From positions 1-15,850 of the forward strand of contig MGMW01000117.1 in assembly GCA_001795035.1 (NCBI GenBank): DNA of 15,850 nt, given 5' to 3'. The stretch is from Chloroflexi bacterium RBG_13_53_26 (lineage in GTDB: Bacteria; Chloroflexota; Dehalococcoidia; UBA2247; RBG-13-53-26). Position numbers and translations under genes: made by a program. Every line of letters begins with the position of its first letter. Within the stretch, counting starts at the first letter, position 1. Shown here in pieces: positions 1 to 6,428 of the stretch. The notes under the pieces are model-generated. The model was not told the DNA's origin. It ran no database searches and saw nothing but the letters and a program-made list of their open reading frames with translations.

Positions 1-252
1 GTCAAAAATGTCGTCAACAGGGGCAACGGGTACCTTCTTCAGCATGCCGACTATGGCATCCTTAGATGGAGCTTCCCAGAGACATGCCATCTTGCCGGTG
101 TAGAAACCTCGCATGCCTATCCAACTGGCAATGCAGTGGCAGTCTGCCGTGAACAATTCCAGAAGCTTGTCCGTACCAGACCACATGTAGCCGGTGGGGT
201 CTTTGGGCACCTTTGCAATTTCCAGAGTATGAAGCACCAGATATTTTGGCAT
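1..252 (-). CDS. Small hypothetical protein, 5' part only
   Basis: The reverse strand reads from an ATG at 252 through 84 uninterrupted codons to the window edge, so the 3' end is missing. The start is well supported: an AGGAGG Shine-Dalgarno lies about eight bases upstream and a good promoter sits further up. The protein begins MPKYLVLHTLEIAK and has a Cys-x-Cys pair (residues 39-41) in ADCHCIASW, then a segment reading MACLWEAPSKDAIVGMLKK. The alternation of a short strand, a helix and a C-x-W-x-A strand followed by an amphipathic helix recalls small ferredoxin-fold domains of the DUF4242 kind, but the match is weak and I assign no function. No signal peptide or membrane segment is visible. 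It is divergent from the gene at 487. Confidence 0.7.
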   Translation of the reverse strand, partial: MPKYLVLHTLEIAKVPKDPTGYMWSGTDKLLELFTADCHCIASWIGMRGFYTGKMACLWEAPSKDAIVGMLKKVPVAPVDDIFD

Positions 253-297
253 ATCAGCAAAACCTCCTTCGTCTTTTCCCCTATTGCCTCACACGGG

Positions 298-327
298 ATA
301 GTATCACGAATCAGACCCTTTGGTCAA
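298..327 (-). promoter_or_regulatory. Sigma-70-type promoter for the gene at 252
   Basis: Read on the minus strand, TTGACC (322-327) is followed after 18 bases by TACTAT (298-303). Transcription would begin near 291, giving a leader of about 40 bases that carries the strong Shine-Dalgarno of the 1-252 gene. Spacing and consensus match are good; no experimental support. Confidence 0.6.
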
Positions 328-460
328 TCTGACATACCCGCACCAGGAGAAAGGTCTATCGGCCTGGACAGCCCCCGCTGGCATGCTCCTCCGAGCAAGT
401 GGGCCTATCACTTCCAATAGACATCGTCGATCGGTTTGCAGTAAGCTATCCTCAGTTTTA

Positions 461-469
461 TGCGATAAT
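461..469 (+). promoter_or_regulatory. Possible extended -10 promoter for the gene at 487
   Basis: TGC followed by GATAAT (464-469) resembles an extended -10 element. The nearest -35-like hexamer, TTGCAG at 436-441, is 22 bases away, which is too far, so this would rely on the TGn extension. Transcription would start near 475, leaving only about 12 bases before the ATG at 487; these include a short CAGGGG Shine-Dalgarno. The rest of the 253-486 interval holds the divergent promoter and no gene I can support. Confidence 0.35.
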
Positions 470-486
470 ATTTCAGGGGTTACCAG

Positions 487-807
487 ATGACAAAGCTGAA
501 AGACGATGAAATGCTCATCATCACCAGGGACCTGGTCGAGTCACTCAGAATAAGGTTGCTGGACCCCGCCGAAGCCAGCCAGTGCCGGGAGGAACTGGAG
601 AGGATGCTGGGGATCAAAGAGACGCTCTTCTGGCGGGCTGATGTGGGGCCATGCTGCGTCGGCCGTGCTATGTCAGCTAACCTCTTCGGGGAAGTACGGC
701 TTCTGGAAGCAACCCTGGAGGCATTCGACACAGGAGACTACCGCAAAGCAGCATCATCACTGGGAGAGTTCGTTCACCAGGCGGAGCGCAATGGCTCACT
801 CCAGTGA
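487..807 (+). CDS. Hypothetical protein, 106 aa
   Basis: I do not recognise this family. The ATG follows CAGGGG and a possible extended -10 promoter. The protein is soluble, acidic and apparently mostly helical. An N-terminal stretch (about residues 5-40) is rich in Leu, Glu and Arg, followed by ERMLGIKETLFWRADVGPCC (38-57) with adjacent cysteines at 56-57 and a glycine-rich turn (VGPCCVG). The C-terminal half (70-100) again looks helical. No signal peptide or membrane segment is seen. It sits directly upstream of rsfS and the AmmeMemoRadiSam genes on the same strand, so it is probably the first gene of that transcript. Its stop overlaps the ATG of a possible 18-codon ORF (807-863). Real-gene status rests on length, spacing and operon position. 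Confidence 0.6.
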   Translation: MTKLKDDEMLIITRDLVESLRIRLLDPAEASQCREELERMLGIKETLFWRADVGPCCVGRAMSANLFGEVRLLEATLEAFDTGDYRKAASSLGEFVHQAERNGSLQ

Positions 808-863
808 TGGAAGCCCAATTGGAGGAAGTCACAAGGGGTATCGAAGGACTGAAGAAAGGATAG
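807..863 (+). CDS. Possible 18-codon micro-ORF bridging to rsfS
   Basis: An ATG overlaps the stop of the preceding gene as TGATG (805-809). It opens an 18-codon frame, MEAQLEEVTRGIEGLKKG, ending in TAG at 861-863, one base before the GTG of rsfS. The peptide would be a charged amphipathic helix. The arrangement suggests translational coupling, or a C-terminal extension of the upstream protein lost by a frameshift. Such a short ORF can easily arise by chance. Confidence 0.25.
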   Translation: MEAQLEEVTRGIEGLKKG

Positions 864-864
864 A

Positions 865-1215
865 GTGCCTCTGGAAGCAATAGATCTGGCCAAGAAGGTT
901 GCGGAGACAGCCGCAGATAAGCAGGCATCCGATGTGGTGCTGGTGGATATCAGCCAGGTATGCTCCTTTGCCGACTATTTCGTTATCTGCAGCGGCAATA
1001 CCGAGCGGCACATCGAGGCCATCGAGGAAGCTATTCGTGAGATGCTGAAAAAAGAGGCTCTTGCGCGGTACCGCCGTGAGGGAACCGCCAGCTCGGGATG
1101 GGTTCTGCTCGACATGGGAAATATCATCGTCCATATCTTCGCCCCCTTCGAGAGGGAGTACTACCAGCTAGAGAGCCTGTGGAGCCAGGCTCCTGTTATC
1201 GTCAAGATGATCTGA
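865..1215 (+). CDS. rsfS: Ribosomal silencing factor RsfS
   Basis: This 116-aa protein has the features of the RsfS/Iojap (DUF143) family, about 110-120 aa long. These include an N-terminal AIDLAKKVAETAADKQA helix, SQVCSFADYFVICSGNTERH (about residues 30-49), then GWVLLDMGNIIVHIFAPFER and a terminal LESLWSQAPVI. Family members bind ribosomal protein uL14 on the large subunit and block joining with the small subunit, lowering translation under starvation. The start is a GTG preceded four bases upstream by GAAAGGA. No ATG near the N-terminus would keep the conserved first helix. It lies 12 bases before the radical SAM gene and probably shares its transcript. The usual partners nadD and yqeK are not in view. 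Confidence 0.93.
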   Translation: MPLEAIDLAKKVAETAADKQASDVVLVDISQVCSFADYFVICSGNTERHIEAIEEAIREMLKKEALARYRREGTASSGWVLLDMGNIIVHIFAPFEREYYQLESLWSQAPVIVKMI

Positions 1216-1227
1216 TAGGTTTGCACC

Positions 1228-2271
1228 ATGAAACAAAACATGCGGGAAGCCATGCTCTATGAAAAGCTTCCTGACTCGCGGGTGCGCTGCCACGTCTGTC
1301 AATGGCAGTGCGCTATTGCCCCGGATAAGCTCGGGGTGTGTAAGGTGCGCCAGAACAGGGAAGGAAAGCTCTATACCCTGAACTATGCTGCGGTGTCCTC
1401 CGCAGCCGTTGATCCCATAGAGAAGAAGCCCCTCTTCCACTTCTTTCCCGGCAGCCAGGTCTTCTCCCTGGGCGGCTGGGGGTGCAACTTCCACTGCCAG
1501 GACTGCCAGAACTGGCAGATCGCCTGCGTCGACGGACTTCCGTCTGGATCACAGACCATCCTCCCCGAGGCTGCCATTGAGGCGACCAGGAGCCATCACT
1601 GCGCTGGCATCGCCTGGACCTACAACGAGCCGGCGATGTGGTTTGAATACACCCTGGATTCAGCCAGGCTGGCCAGGCAGAATAAGCTCTACACCGTTTA
1701 TGTAACCAATGGCTTCCTTACCGCAGAGGCGCTGGACCTGATTGGTCCCTTCCTCGATGCCTGGCGGGTGGATATCAAGGGGTTTTCAGACGATATCTAC
1801 CGCAAGTTGGCCAAGGTATCGAAGTGGCGTGGTATCCTGGACGTTGCCAAACGTGCCAAAGAGAAGTGGGGCATGCACGTGGAAGTGGTCACCAATATCA
1901 TCCCCACCATGAATGACGACGAGGAACAGCTTAAGGGGATAGCCGACTGGATCAGGAATGAACTGGGTGAACTGACGCCCTGGCACGTCACCCGCTTCCA
2001 TCCCCATCACTTGATGAGCCACCTGCCGCCTACTCCGACATCCACCCTGGAGCGTGCCATGGATATCGGCCACAAGGCCGGCCTGCGCTTTGTCTACGCC
2101 GGCAATATCCCCGGCCACCCCGGCGAGAACACTGCCTGCTATTCCTGCGGCAATCTGATCATACGGAGGCAGGGCTACCAGACCGAGCTGCTTGGCCTCA
2201 AGGACTCCCACTGCAAATTCTGTGGTGCCGATCTCAATATCAGAACAAGTATCATCGAAAGGTGTGACTAA
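1228..2271 (+). CDS. amrS: AmmeMemoRadiSam system radical SAM enzyme
   Basis: This 347-aa protein has the family layout. An N-terminal cysteine-rich element (C21, C24, C28, C38; CHVCQWQC) is followed by the radical SAM cluster motif C86-x3-C90-x2-C93 in GGWGCNFHCQDCQNW. A (beta/alpha) barrel with WTYNEPAMWFEY and YVTNGF follows, and a C-terminal zinc-ribbon-like element has C304/C307 (CYSCGN) and C329/C332 (CKFCGAD). The three Cys bind a 4Fe-4S cluster that cleaves S-adenosylmethionine; the substrate is unknown to me. Its partner, the AMMECR1-domain protein, follows 72 bases downstream. The start ATG has only a weak GATAGGT Shine-Dalgarno; a second in-frame ATG (M5) is possible. The last 70 bases are duplicated immediately downstream. 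Confidence 0.93.
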   Translation: MKQNMREAMLYEKLPDSRVRCHVCQWQCAIAPDKLGVCKVRQNREGKLYTLNYAAVSSAAVDPIEKKPLFHFFPGSQVFSLGGWGCNFHCQDCQNWQIACVDGLPSGSQTILPEAAIEATRSHHCAGIAWTYNEPAMWFEYTLDSARLARQNKLYTVYVTNGFLTAEALDLIGPFLDAWRVDIKGFSDDIYRKLAKVSKWRGILDVAKRAKEKWGMHVEVVTNIIPTMNDDEEQLKGIADWIRNELGELTPWHVTRFHPHHLMSHLPPTPTSTLERAMDIGHKAGLRFVYAGNIPGHPGENTACYSCGNLIIRRQGYQTELLGLKDSHCKFCGADLNIRTSIIERCD

Positions 2272-2339
2272 GGATTCTCAATGCAGATTCTGCAGCGCTG
2301 ATCTCAATATGGTAACAATCATCATTGTAAGGTCTGATT
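2200..2339 (+). repeat. Degenerate 70-bp tandem repeat at the 3' end of amrS
   Basis: Copy 1 (2200-2269) is the last 23 codons of the radical SAM gene plus one base; copy 2 (2270-2339) follows with no spacer. Aligned by codon, 52 of 69 bases agree by my count. About seven of the 17 differences are silent changes (GAC/GAT, TCC/TCT, TGT/TGC, GCC/GCT, ATC/ATT), which suggests both copies were once translated. The unit is 70 bases, so copy 2 is in a different frame from copy 1 and is not reached by read-through of the TAA. Confidence 0.8.
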
Positions 2340-2341
2340 AG
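2270..2341 (+). pseudogene. Fossil copy of the radical SAM C-terminal zinc-ribbon segment
   Basis: Read in its own frame, this stretch encodes KDSQCRFCSADLNMVT, closely matching KDSHCKFCGADLNIRT of the intact gene. It closes with its own TAG (2339-2341), three bases before the amrA start. It has no start codon or upstream domain of its own. It is best read as the remnant of a tandem gene or 3'-end duplication, and it now forms the spacer and probable ribosome-binding region of amrA (GTAAGG near 2327). Confidence 0.6.
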
Positions 2342-2343
2342 CG

Positions 2344-2895
2344 ATGGATACGGCAGGCAGCGACCAAAGTAAGCCAGAAAAAAAATTGCACCCCCTGGCC
2401 CACCTCGCAAAGGAAACGGTGGAGAATTATGTCAAGCAGGAGCATGTGGCAAAACCCAAAGAGCTGACACCTGAAATGAAGCAGCGGGCAGGCGTATTCG
2501 TTTCCATAAAAAAATTCGGAGCCCTCCGCGGCTGCATCGGCACCTTCGAGCCCACCCAGGAGAATGTGGCCGAAGAAATCATTAACAACGCCATAAGCTC
2601 AGCCACAAGAGATCCCCGTTTCGCCCCGGTGACCGAGGCCGAACTGCCCCATCTCAGCTACAGCGTCGATGTCCTCACCAAGCCAGAGCCGGTGGAGAAC
2701 ACGGATCAGCTTGATCCCAAGAAATACGGCGTGATTGTGGAATGCGGGAGACGAAGGGGACTGCTCCTCCCTGATCTCGAAGGAGTTAACAGTGTGGCAC
2801 AGCAAATTGAGATATGCTGTCAGAAAGCGGGAATCCATTCCCGCGAGCCGGTCAAGCTCTATCGCTTCGAGGTCAGAAGATACTCACTCGAGTGA
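2344..2895 (+). CDS. amrA: AmmeMemoRadiSam system protein A (AMMECR1 domain)
   Basis: This 183-aa protein is an almost complete AMMECR1 domain after a polar N-terminus of about 15 residues. Marker segments are HPLAHLAKETVENYV (16-30), the family hallmark LRGCIGTFEP (61-70), SATRDPRFAPVTEAELPHL, then GVIVECGRRRGLLLPDLEGV and a C-terminal VKLYRFEVRRYS. The domain is conserved from archaea to humans. In prokaryotes it is commonly encoded with a Memo-like protein (AmrB) and the radical SAM enzyme; its chemistry is unknown to me. Here only the radical SAM partner is adjacent; no Memo gene is in the window. The ATG at 2344 lies three bases after the decayed repeat. The 3' end overlaps the convergent GtrA gene by 12 bases. 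Confidence 0.92.
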   Translation: MDTAGSDQSKPEKKLHPLAHLAKETVENYVKQEHVAKPKELTPEMKQRAGVFVSIKKFGALRGCIGTFEPTQENVAEEIINNAISSATRDPRFAPVTEAELPHLSYSVDVLTKPEPVENTDQLDPKKYGVIVECGRRRGLLLPDLEGVNSVAQQIEICCQKAGIHSREPVKLYRFEVRRYSLE

Positions 2896-2897
2896 GT
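2882..2897. repeat. Perfect 16-bp palindrome holding two convergent stop codons
   Basis: ACTCACTCGAGTGAGT is identical to its reverse complement. It contains the TGA of amrA (2893-2895) and the TGA of the GtrA gene (2884-2886, minus), so both proteins end in Ser-Leu-Glu. There is no T-tract on either side, so it is not a standard intrinsic terminator. Confidence 0.75.
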
Positions 2898-3339
2898 CTG
2901 CCGGGCTTCTCTTCTTCCAGGTCCACAGTGCGTTAGCAGTGAAATTCCACACCAGGCCAACTCCTATAGCAGCGGCCAATGCCAATAGCTCGTATATCTC
3001 CAGGTAGCGGGTGAGCGGTATGTAGATAGCATAGTAGAGACCAATGGCGACTGCGCTTACCAGAGCAAACTTGGGAGCCCGACTCAGGAGAGAAGCCAGA
3101 CCTCCTGCTCTCCTATCCCTGAAAGTCCAGAGGTCATTCAAGATGAAGTTGGACATCGTGGCAGCAGTGTAGGCACATACCAGCGATACACGGTCATCGA
3201 CATGGGCTACCCTCCAGAGTAGCCAGAACGTACCCATGTTGACGGCAACTCCACTCAGACCAACAAGGCAAAACTGGATAAATCTCCCGAGTTCCCTGTT
3301 CCTGATGGCCAGAGAGAAAAAACGACCCGGATGTTTCAT
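2884..3339 (-). CDS. GtrA-like family membrane protein
   Basis: This 151-aa protein has the GtrA fold signature. Four membrane segments lie at roughly residues 20-42, 52-70, 90-110 and 116-135. The family motifs are FCLVGLSGVAVNMGTFWLL in the first, SNFILNDLWTFRD (63-75) after the second, and VWNFTANALWTWKK (130-143) after the fourth. GtrA proteins are thought to move or flip undecaprenyl-linked or similar sugars for cell-surface polysaccharides and are often encoded beside a glycosyltransferase; none is next to it here. The ATG at 3339 follows GGGAG in CAGGGAGCTG. The frame stays open about 50 bases upstream without a usual start codon, discussed under the leader ORF. It is expressed from its own promoter near 3467-3495. 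Confidence 0.87.
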   Translation of the reverse strand: MKHPGRFFSLAIRNRELGRFIQFCLVGLSGVAVNMGTFWLLWRVAHVDDRVSLVCAYTAATMSNFILNDLWTFRDRRAGGLASLLSRAPKFALVSAVAIGLYYAIYIPLTRYLEIYELLALAAAIGVGLVWNFTANALWTWKKRSPADSLE

Positions 3340-3391
3340 CAGCTCCCTGAGACGAGGGTTGCCTGCATCAATACCCGATTCGATGCTATTC

Positions 3392-3439
3392 TCACCTCAC
3401 AATCCTCTCCACTGCTGTAGAATCGAGGATGCTCCCCAT
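3392..3439 (-). other. Possible 15-codon leader ORF, or frameshifted N-terminus, of the GtrA gene
   Basis: In the roughly 120-base leader of the GtrA transcript, an ATG at 3439 preceded by GGAAG opens MGSILDSTAVERIVR and stops at TGA 3392-3394. The frame that leads into GtrA is open from just past this stop and reads GENSIESGIDAGNPRLREL directly before the annotated Met. A one-base shift would therefore join the two into a longer N-terminus. It may be a leader peptide, a frameshift or chance. Confidence 0.25.
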
Positions 3440-3466
3440 TCACTTCCAATTCTCAATCAGAAGTTA

Positions 3467-3495
3467 ATGGTAGCCACCGATAAGCAAGGTGTCAA
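3467..3495 (-). promoter_or_regulatory. Sigma-70-type promoter for the GtrA gene
   Basis: On the minus strand, a consensus TTGACA (3490-3495) is followed after exactly 17 bases by TACCAT (3467-3472). Transcription would begin near 3460 and leave a leader of about 120 bases before the GtrA start. It is divergent from the promoter at 3545-3574. Confidence 0.6.
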
Positions 3496-3547
3496 CAGAA
3501 ACAGTTTGCCATTTCATTCTGACGACAGCTCCATTCCGCTTCTGTTG
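3493..3547. repeat. 8-bp inverted repeat spanning two divergent promoters
   Basis: CAACAGAA (3493-3500) and TTCTGTTG (3540-3547) are perfect reverse complements separated by 39 bases. Each arm covers the first three bases of one of the two divergent -35 elements plus the five bases upstream (TTCTG). Three of the eight matches come from the shared TTG of the -35 hexamers. No gene is seen in 3340-3625; it holds these promoters and the possible leader ORF. Confidence 0.45.
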
Positions 3548-3574
3548 TGAAAGTCTCGACTGAGATGATATAAT
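3545..3574 (+). promoter_or_regulatory. Promoter for the enolase operon
   Basis: TTGTGA (3545-3550), an 18-base spacer and a perfect TATAAT (3569-3574). Transcription would begin near 3581, about 45 bases before the ATG at 3626. It probably drives the overlapping genes through 7432. Confidence 0.65.
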
Positions 3575-3625
3575 TCTCCACATCCGACTTCGGCGATGCC
3601 GAGCCTGCTTCACTGACTCTTAGAA

Positions 3626-4126
3626 ATGTCGCATGTGTTCATTGCTGTCATAGGTGGTAGTAGCTGTTCTGCTGAAGAGGCAAGACTGGCCGAAGAAGTG
3701 GGACGGGGACTTGCCAAGCAGAGAGTAGCCCTGATATGCGGTGGATTGGGTGGCGTGATGGAAGCAGCGTGCAGGGGCGCCAAGTCGGCAGACGGGTTGA
3801 CCATAGGCATCCTGCCCAGGGATGATCGCTCCGCAGCTAACCCCTATGTCGATATACCGATAGTCACCGGCATGGGGCATGCACGCAACGTCATAGTAGC
3901 AAAGTCAGCCCAGGCAGTAATCGCTGTGGATGGCAGCTACGGCACCCTCTCGGAGATCGCTCACGCTCTCCAGAGCGGCATCCCTGTGATAGGACTGGGG
4001 ACCTGGTCCCTGTCTCTGCACGGGGAACAAGATAACTCCGTGATTCCAGCTCAAAGTGCCGAGGAAGCAGTGAAGAAGGCCATTGAAGCCGCTGAGGCCA
4101 AAGGGAAGGACAAAAAGAATAGATGA
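3626..4126 (+). CDS. TIGR00725-type (LOG-like) nucleotide-binding protein
   Basis: This 166-aa Rossmann-fold protein matches the TIGR00725 branch of the LOG/'lysine decarboxylase-like' superfamily. It starts with a beta strand and glycine turn (FIAVIGGSSCS, 5-15), then a phosphate-binding loop GGLGGVMEAACRGA (39-52). GMGHARNVIVAKSAQAVIAV (82-101) and GSYGTLSEIAHAL (103-115) follow, the latter replacing the PGGxGTxxE motif of cytokinin-type LOG enzymes. LOG relatives hydrolyse nucleoside monophosphates; the TIGR00725 group has no firm substrate, so I give none. The ATG at 3626 lacks a clear Shine-Dalgarno, which is unusual for the first gene of an operon. Its stop overlaps the enolase start by four bases (ATGA). 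Confidence 0.85.
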   Translation: MSHVFIAVIGGSSCSAEEARLAEEVGRGLAKQRVALICGGLGGVMEAACRGAKSADGLTIGILPRDDRSAANPYVDIPIVTGMGHARNVIVAKSAQAVIAVDGSYGTLSEIAHALQSGIPVIGLGTWSLSLHGEQDNSVIPAQSAEEAVKKAIEAAEAKGKDKKNR

Positions 4127-5424
4127 AAAGCAAGTCAGAAGCTATTGAAAGCATCAGAGCACGGGAGATACTTGACTCCAGAGGTAACCCCACCGTGGAG
4201 GTTGAAGTAGCTTTGCGCGGTGGAATCATGGGGCGAGCCTCTGTTCCATCGGGAGCAAGCACCGGAAGCTACGAGGCAGTCGAGTTGCGTGACGGCGACA
4301 AGAAGCGATTCCACGGCCTTGGTGTGCTGCGAGCAGTGAGAAACGTCAACCACGATATCAGCGCAGCCGTCACAGGCATGTCCGCTCTGGAACAAGCGGC
4401 CATTGACCAGAGAATGATTGACCTGGACGGCACTCACAACAAGTCCAGGTTGGGTGCCAACGCCATATTGGGTGTATCACTGGCCGTTGCCCATGCCGCT
4501 GCCAACTTCCTGGCAGCGCCCCTATACCGCCATCTCGGCGGCTCAGGGGCCCACACACTGCCTGTTCCGATGATGAATATCCTCAATGGCGGCAAGCACG
4601 CCCAGGACTCAACCGATCTCCAGGAATTCATGGTGGTACCCAGCGGGGCAAAGACCTTTGCCCAGGCTCTCCGAATGGGAAGCGAGGTGTACCACTCTCT
4701 GCGCTCGGTTCTAAAGGAAAAGGGATTGAACACCAATGTGGGAGATGAAGGTGGATTCGCGCCCTCGCTGAAATCAAACCGGGAGGCAGTGGACCTGATC
4801 CTCAAAGCCATTGAAAAGGCAGGCTATAAACCCGGCACAGATTGTCTCATCGCTCTGGATCCCGCAGCAAGCACATTCTACGATCAGGGCAAGTATGTAC
4901 TGGCCAAGGAAGGGATCACTCTCAGCAGTCAGGAGATGGTGAACTACTATGCTGAATGGGCAGCAAGCTATCCGATCATCAGCATTGAGGATGGCATGGC
5001 GGAGGATGACTGGGAGGGATGGCAACTGCTCACGGAGAAGCTGGGGAAAACCGTGCAGCTTGTTGGCGATGACCTCTATGCTACCAACGCTCAACGAATG
5101 GATCAGGGCATCGCCAAGAGGTCCTCCAACTCAATCCTCATCAAACCCAACCAGGCAGGCACGTTGACTGAAGCGATCAGAGTGATTGAGAAGGCACGGA
5201 AAGCAGGCTGGACGTCCGTGGTCAGCCATCGCTCCGGAGAGACCGAAGACACCACCATAGCTGATCTTGCTGTAGCTATGAACACGGGCCAGATCAAGAC
5301 CGGCGCACCCTGCCGCTCGGAGCGGAACTGTAAATACAACCGCCTGCTCAGAATAGAGGAGGAACTGGGCACTGGCGGCCACTACGCCGGGGAGGAAGTA
5401 TACCGCAGTCTGCGGAAGCAATGA
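4123..5424 (+). CDS. eno: Enolase (phosphopyruvate hydratase)
   Basis: Enolase converts 2-phosphoglycerate to phosphoenolpyruvate in glycolysis and gluconeogenesis. The 433-aa protein is full length and opens with IRAREILDSRGNPTVEVEV. All key positions are present: E168 and the general acid region E209 in NVGDEGGF, the magnesium ligands D246 (LDPAAS), E289 (SIEDGM) and D316 (GDD), K341 (ILIKPNQ), H369 (SHRSGETED) and K392 (IKTG). Small departures from the common sequence include NGGKHAQDSTD where many enolases read NGGAHADNNVD, GDDLYATN for GDDLFVTN, and APCRSERNCKYN with two nearby Cys. They do not touch catalytic residues. It overlaps both neighbours by four bases (ATGA), indicating translational coupling. 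GAPDH lies 2.2 kb downstream. Confidence 0.97.
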   Translation: MKSKSEAIESIRAREILDSRGNPTVEVEVALRGGIMGRASVPSGASTGSYEAVELRDGDKKRFHGLGVLRAVRNVNHDISAAVTGMSALEQAAIDQRMIDLDGTHNKSRLGANAILGVSLAVAHAAANFLAAPLYRHLGGSGAHTLPVPMMNILNGGKHAQDSTDLQEFMVVPSGAKTFAQALRMGSEVYHSLRSVLKEKGLNTNVGDEGGFAPSLKSNREAVDLILKAIEKAGYKPGTDCLIALDPAASTFYDQGKYVLAKEGITLSSQEMVNYYAEWAASYPIISIEDGMAEDDWEGWQLLTEKLGKTVQLVGDDLYATNAQRMDQGIAKRSSNSILIKPNQAGTLTEAIRVIEKARKAGWTSVVSHRSGETEDTTIADLAVAMNTGQIKTGAPCRSERNCKYNRLLRIEEELGTGGHYAGEEVYRSLRKQ

Positions 5425-6428
5425 ACGAGGTAGTACCGGGAATATATCAGTTGAAGTTGCCCGTGCCCCTGCTTGGGGATCAACTGGCAGTCAACGCTTA
5501 CCTCATTAAGGGAGACAAGGGTTGGCTCCTCGTTGACAGTGGCTGGAACACCAATCAAGCCTTTGCCGCCCTGGGGAGTCAGTTGAGAGAGGTGGGGATT
5601 GGTTTTGAAGATATCAGCCAGATAGTGATCACCCATTTTCACCCTGACCACTACGGCCTGGCAGGGCGGGTGGTCGAACTCTCCAAGGCAAAGGTGGCCT
5701 TGCATCAGGTGGAAAAGGCTTTTATCGATTCCAGATACGTAAATATGGACAGTCTTCTCAACCAGACAGCCGATCTGCTGCGTGCCCACGGGGTGCCGGA
5801 GCCTGAGCTGCCCCGACTTCAAAGAGCCTCCGTGGGAGTGAGGCAATTTGTTTTGCCCATCTCACCTGAGATCACTCTGCATGGTGGAGAAGTAATCCAT
5901 CATGGACGCTTCGATTTCGAAGTGGTCTGGACACCAGGGCATTCCCCAGGACACGTTTGTCTCTACGAGCGAGCGAAGAAGATACTGCTCTCGGGAGACC
6001 ATATATTGCCCAATACATTCCCCAACATTGGCTTGCATCCTCAGTCAGGTGAGGATCCCCTGGGCAACTATCTCCATTCCCTGGCTGTTGTTGACGGTCT
6101 GGATGTTGACCTTGTCCTCCCGGCACATGAGCATGTCTTCACCGCTCTGAAGCAGCGAATCAAGGAACTCTATCAACACCATACAGAAAGAAAGGCAGCC
6201 ATCATCAGTACCCTGAGAGAGGGCCCCGGGACGGCCTATCAGGTTTCACTGCAAATCCCATGGATTCTCAACGGTGTCAGCATGTCCTTCGAGGACTTGC
6301 CTTCTCTCGATAAACGGCTGGCGGTAATGTCAGCACTGGCCCATCTGGAACCACTATGTGCTGAAGGGAAAGCAGAGACAATACGTGAAAACGGCACTAT
6401 TGTCTACAGTGTCAGAGCGATCCAATGA
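5421..6428 (+). CDS. MBL-fold metallo-hydrolase
   Basis: This 335-aa metallo-beta-lactamase-fold protein starts with NEVVPGIYQLKLPVP, typical of the superfamily. It carries the metal-binding set: THFHPDH (H72, H74, D76, H77), TPGHSPGH around H174, SGDH with D193, and PAHEH with H236. About 90 residues follow the core, including a helical region (KQRIKELYQHHTERKAAI) and a small winged-helix-like tail, a layout common in glyoxalase II-like or LACTB2-like members. It is probably a cytoplasmic two-metal hydrolase of a thioester, ester or phosphoester; the substrate cannot be read from sequence. It is coupled to enolase upstream and the dehydratase-like gene downstream by ATGA overlaps. A thioesterase role next to an acyl-CoA dehydratase relative is a reasonable but unproven idea. 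Confidence 0.9.
   Translation: MNEVVPGIYQLKLPVPLLGDQLAVNAYLIKGDKGWLLVDSGWNTNQAFAALGSQLREVGIGFEDISQIVITHFHPDHYGLAGRVVELSKAKVALHQVEKAFIDSRYVNMDSLLNQTADLLRAHGVPEPELPRLQRASVGVRQFVLPISPEITLHGGEVIHHGRFDFEVVWTPGHSPGHVCLYERAKKILLSGDHILPNTFPNIGLHPQSGEDPLGNYLHSLAVVDGLDVDLVLPAHEHVFTALKQRIKELYQHHTERKAAIISTLREGPGTAYQVSLQIPWILNGVSMSFEDLPSLDKRLAVMSALAHLEPLCAEGKAETIRENGTIVYSVRAIQ

Noticed and set aside
136..420. 94-codon plus-strand ORF
   Set aside because: It runs opposite the supported gene at 1-252 and through its promoter, has no ribosome site and resembles no protein family.
3236..3550. 104-codon plus-strand ORF before the LOG-like gene
   Set aside because: It overlaps the start of the GtrA gene antisense and continues through two promoters; composition is unlike a protein and no start signal is present.
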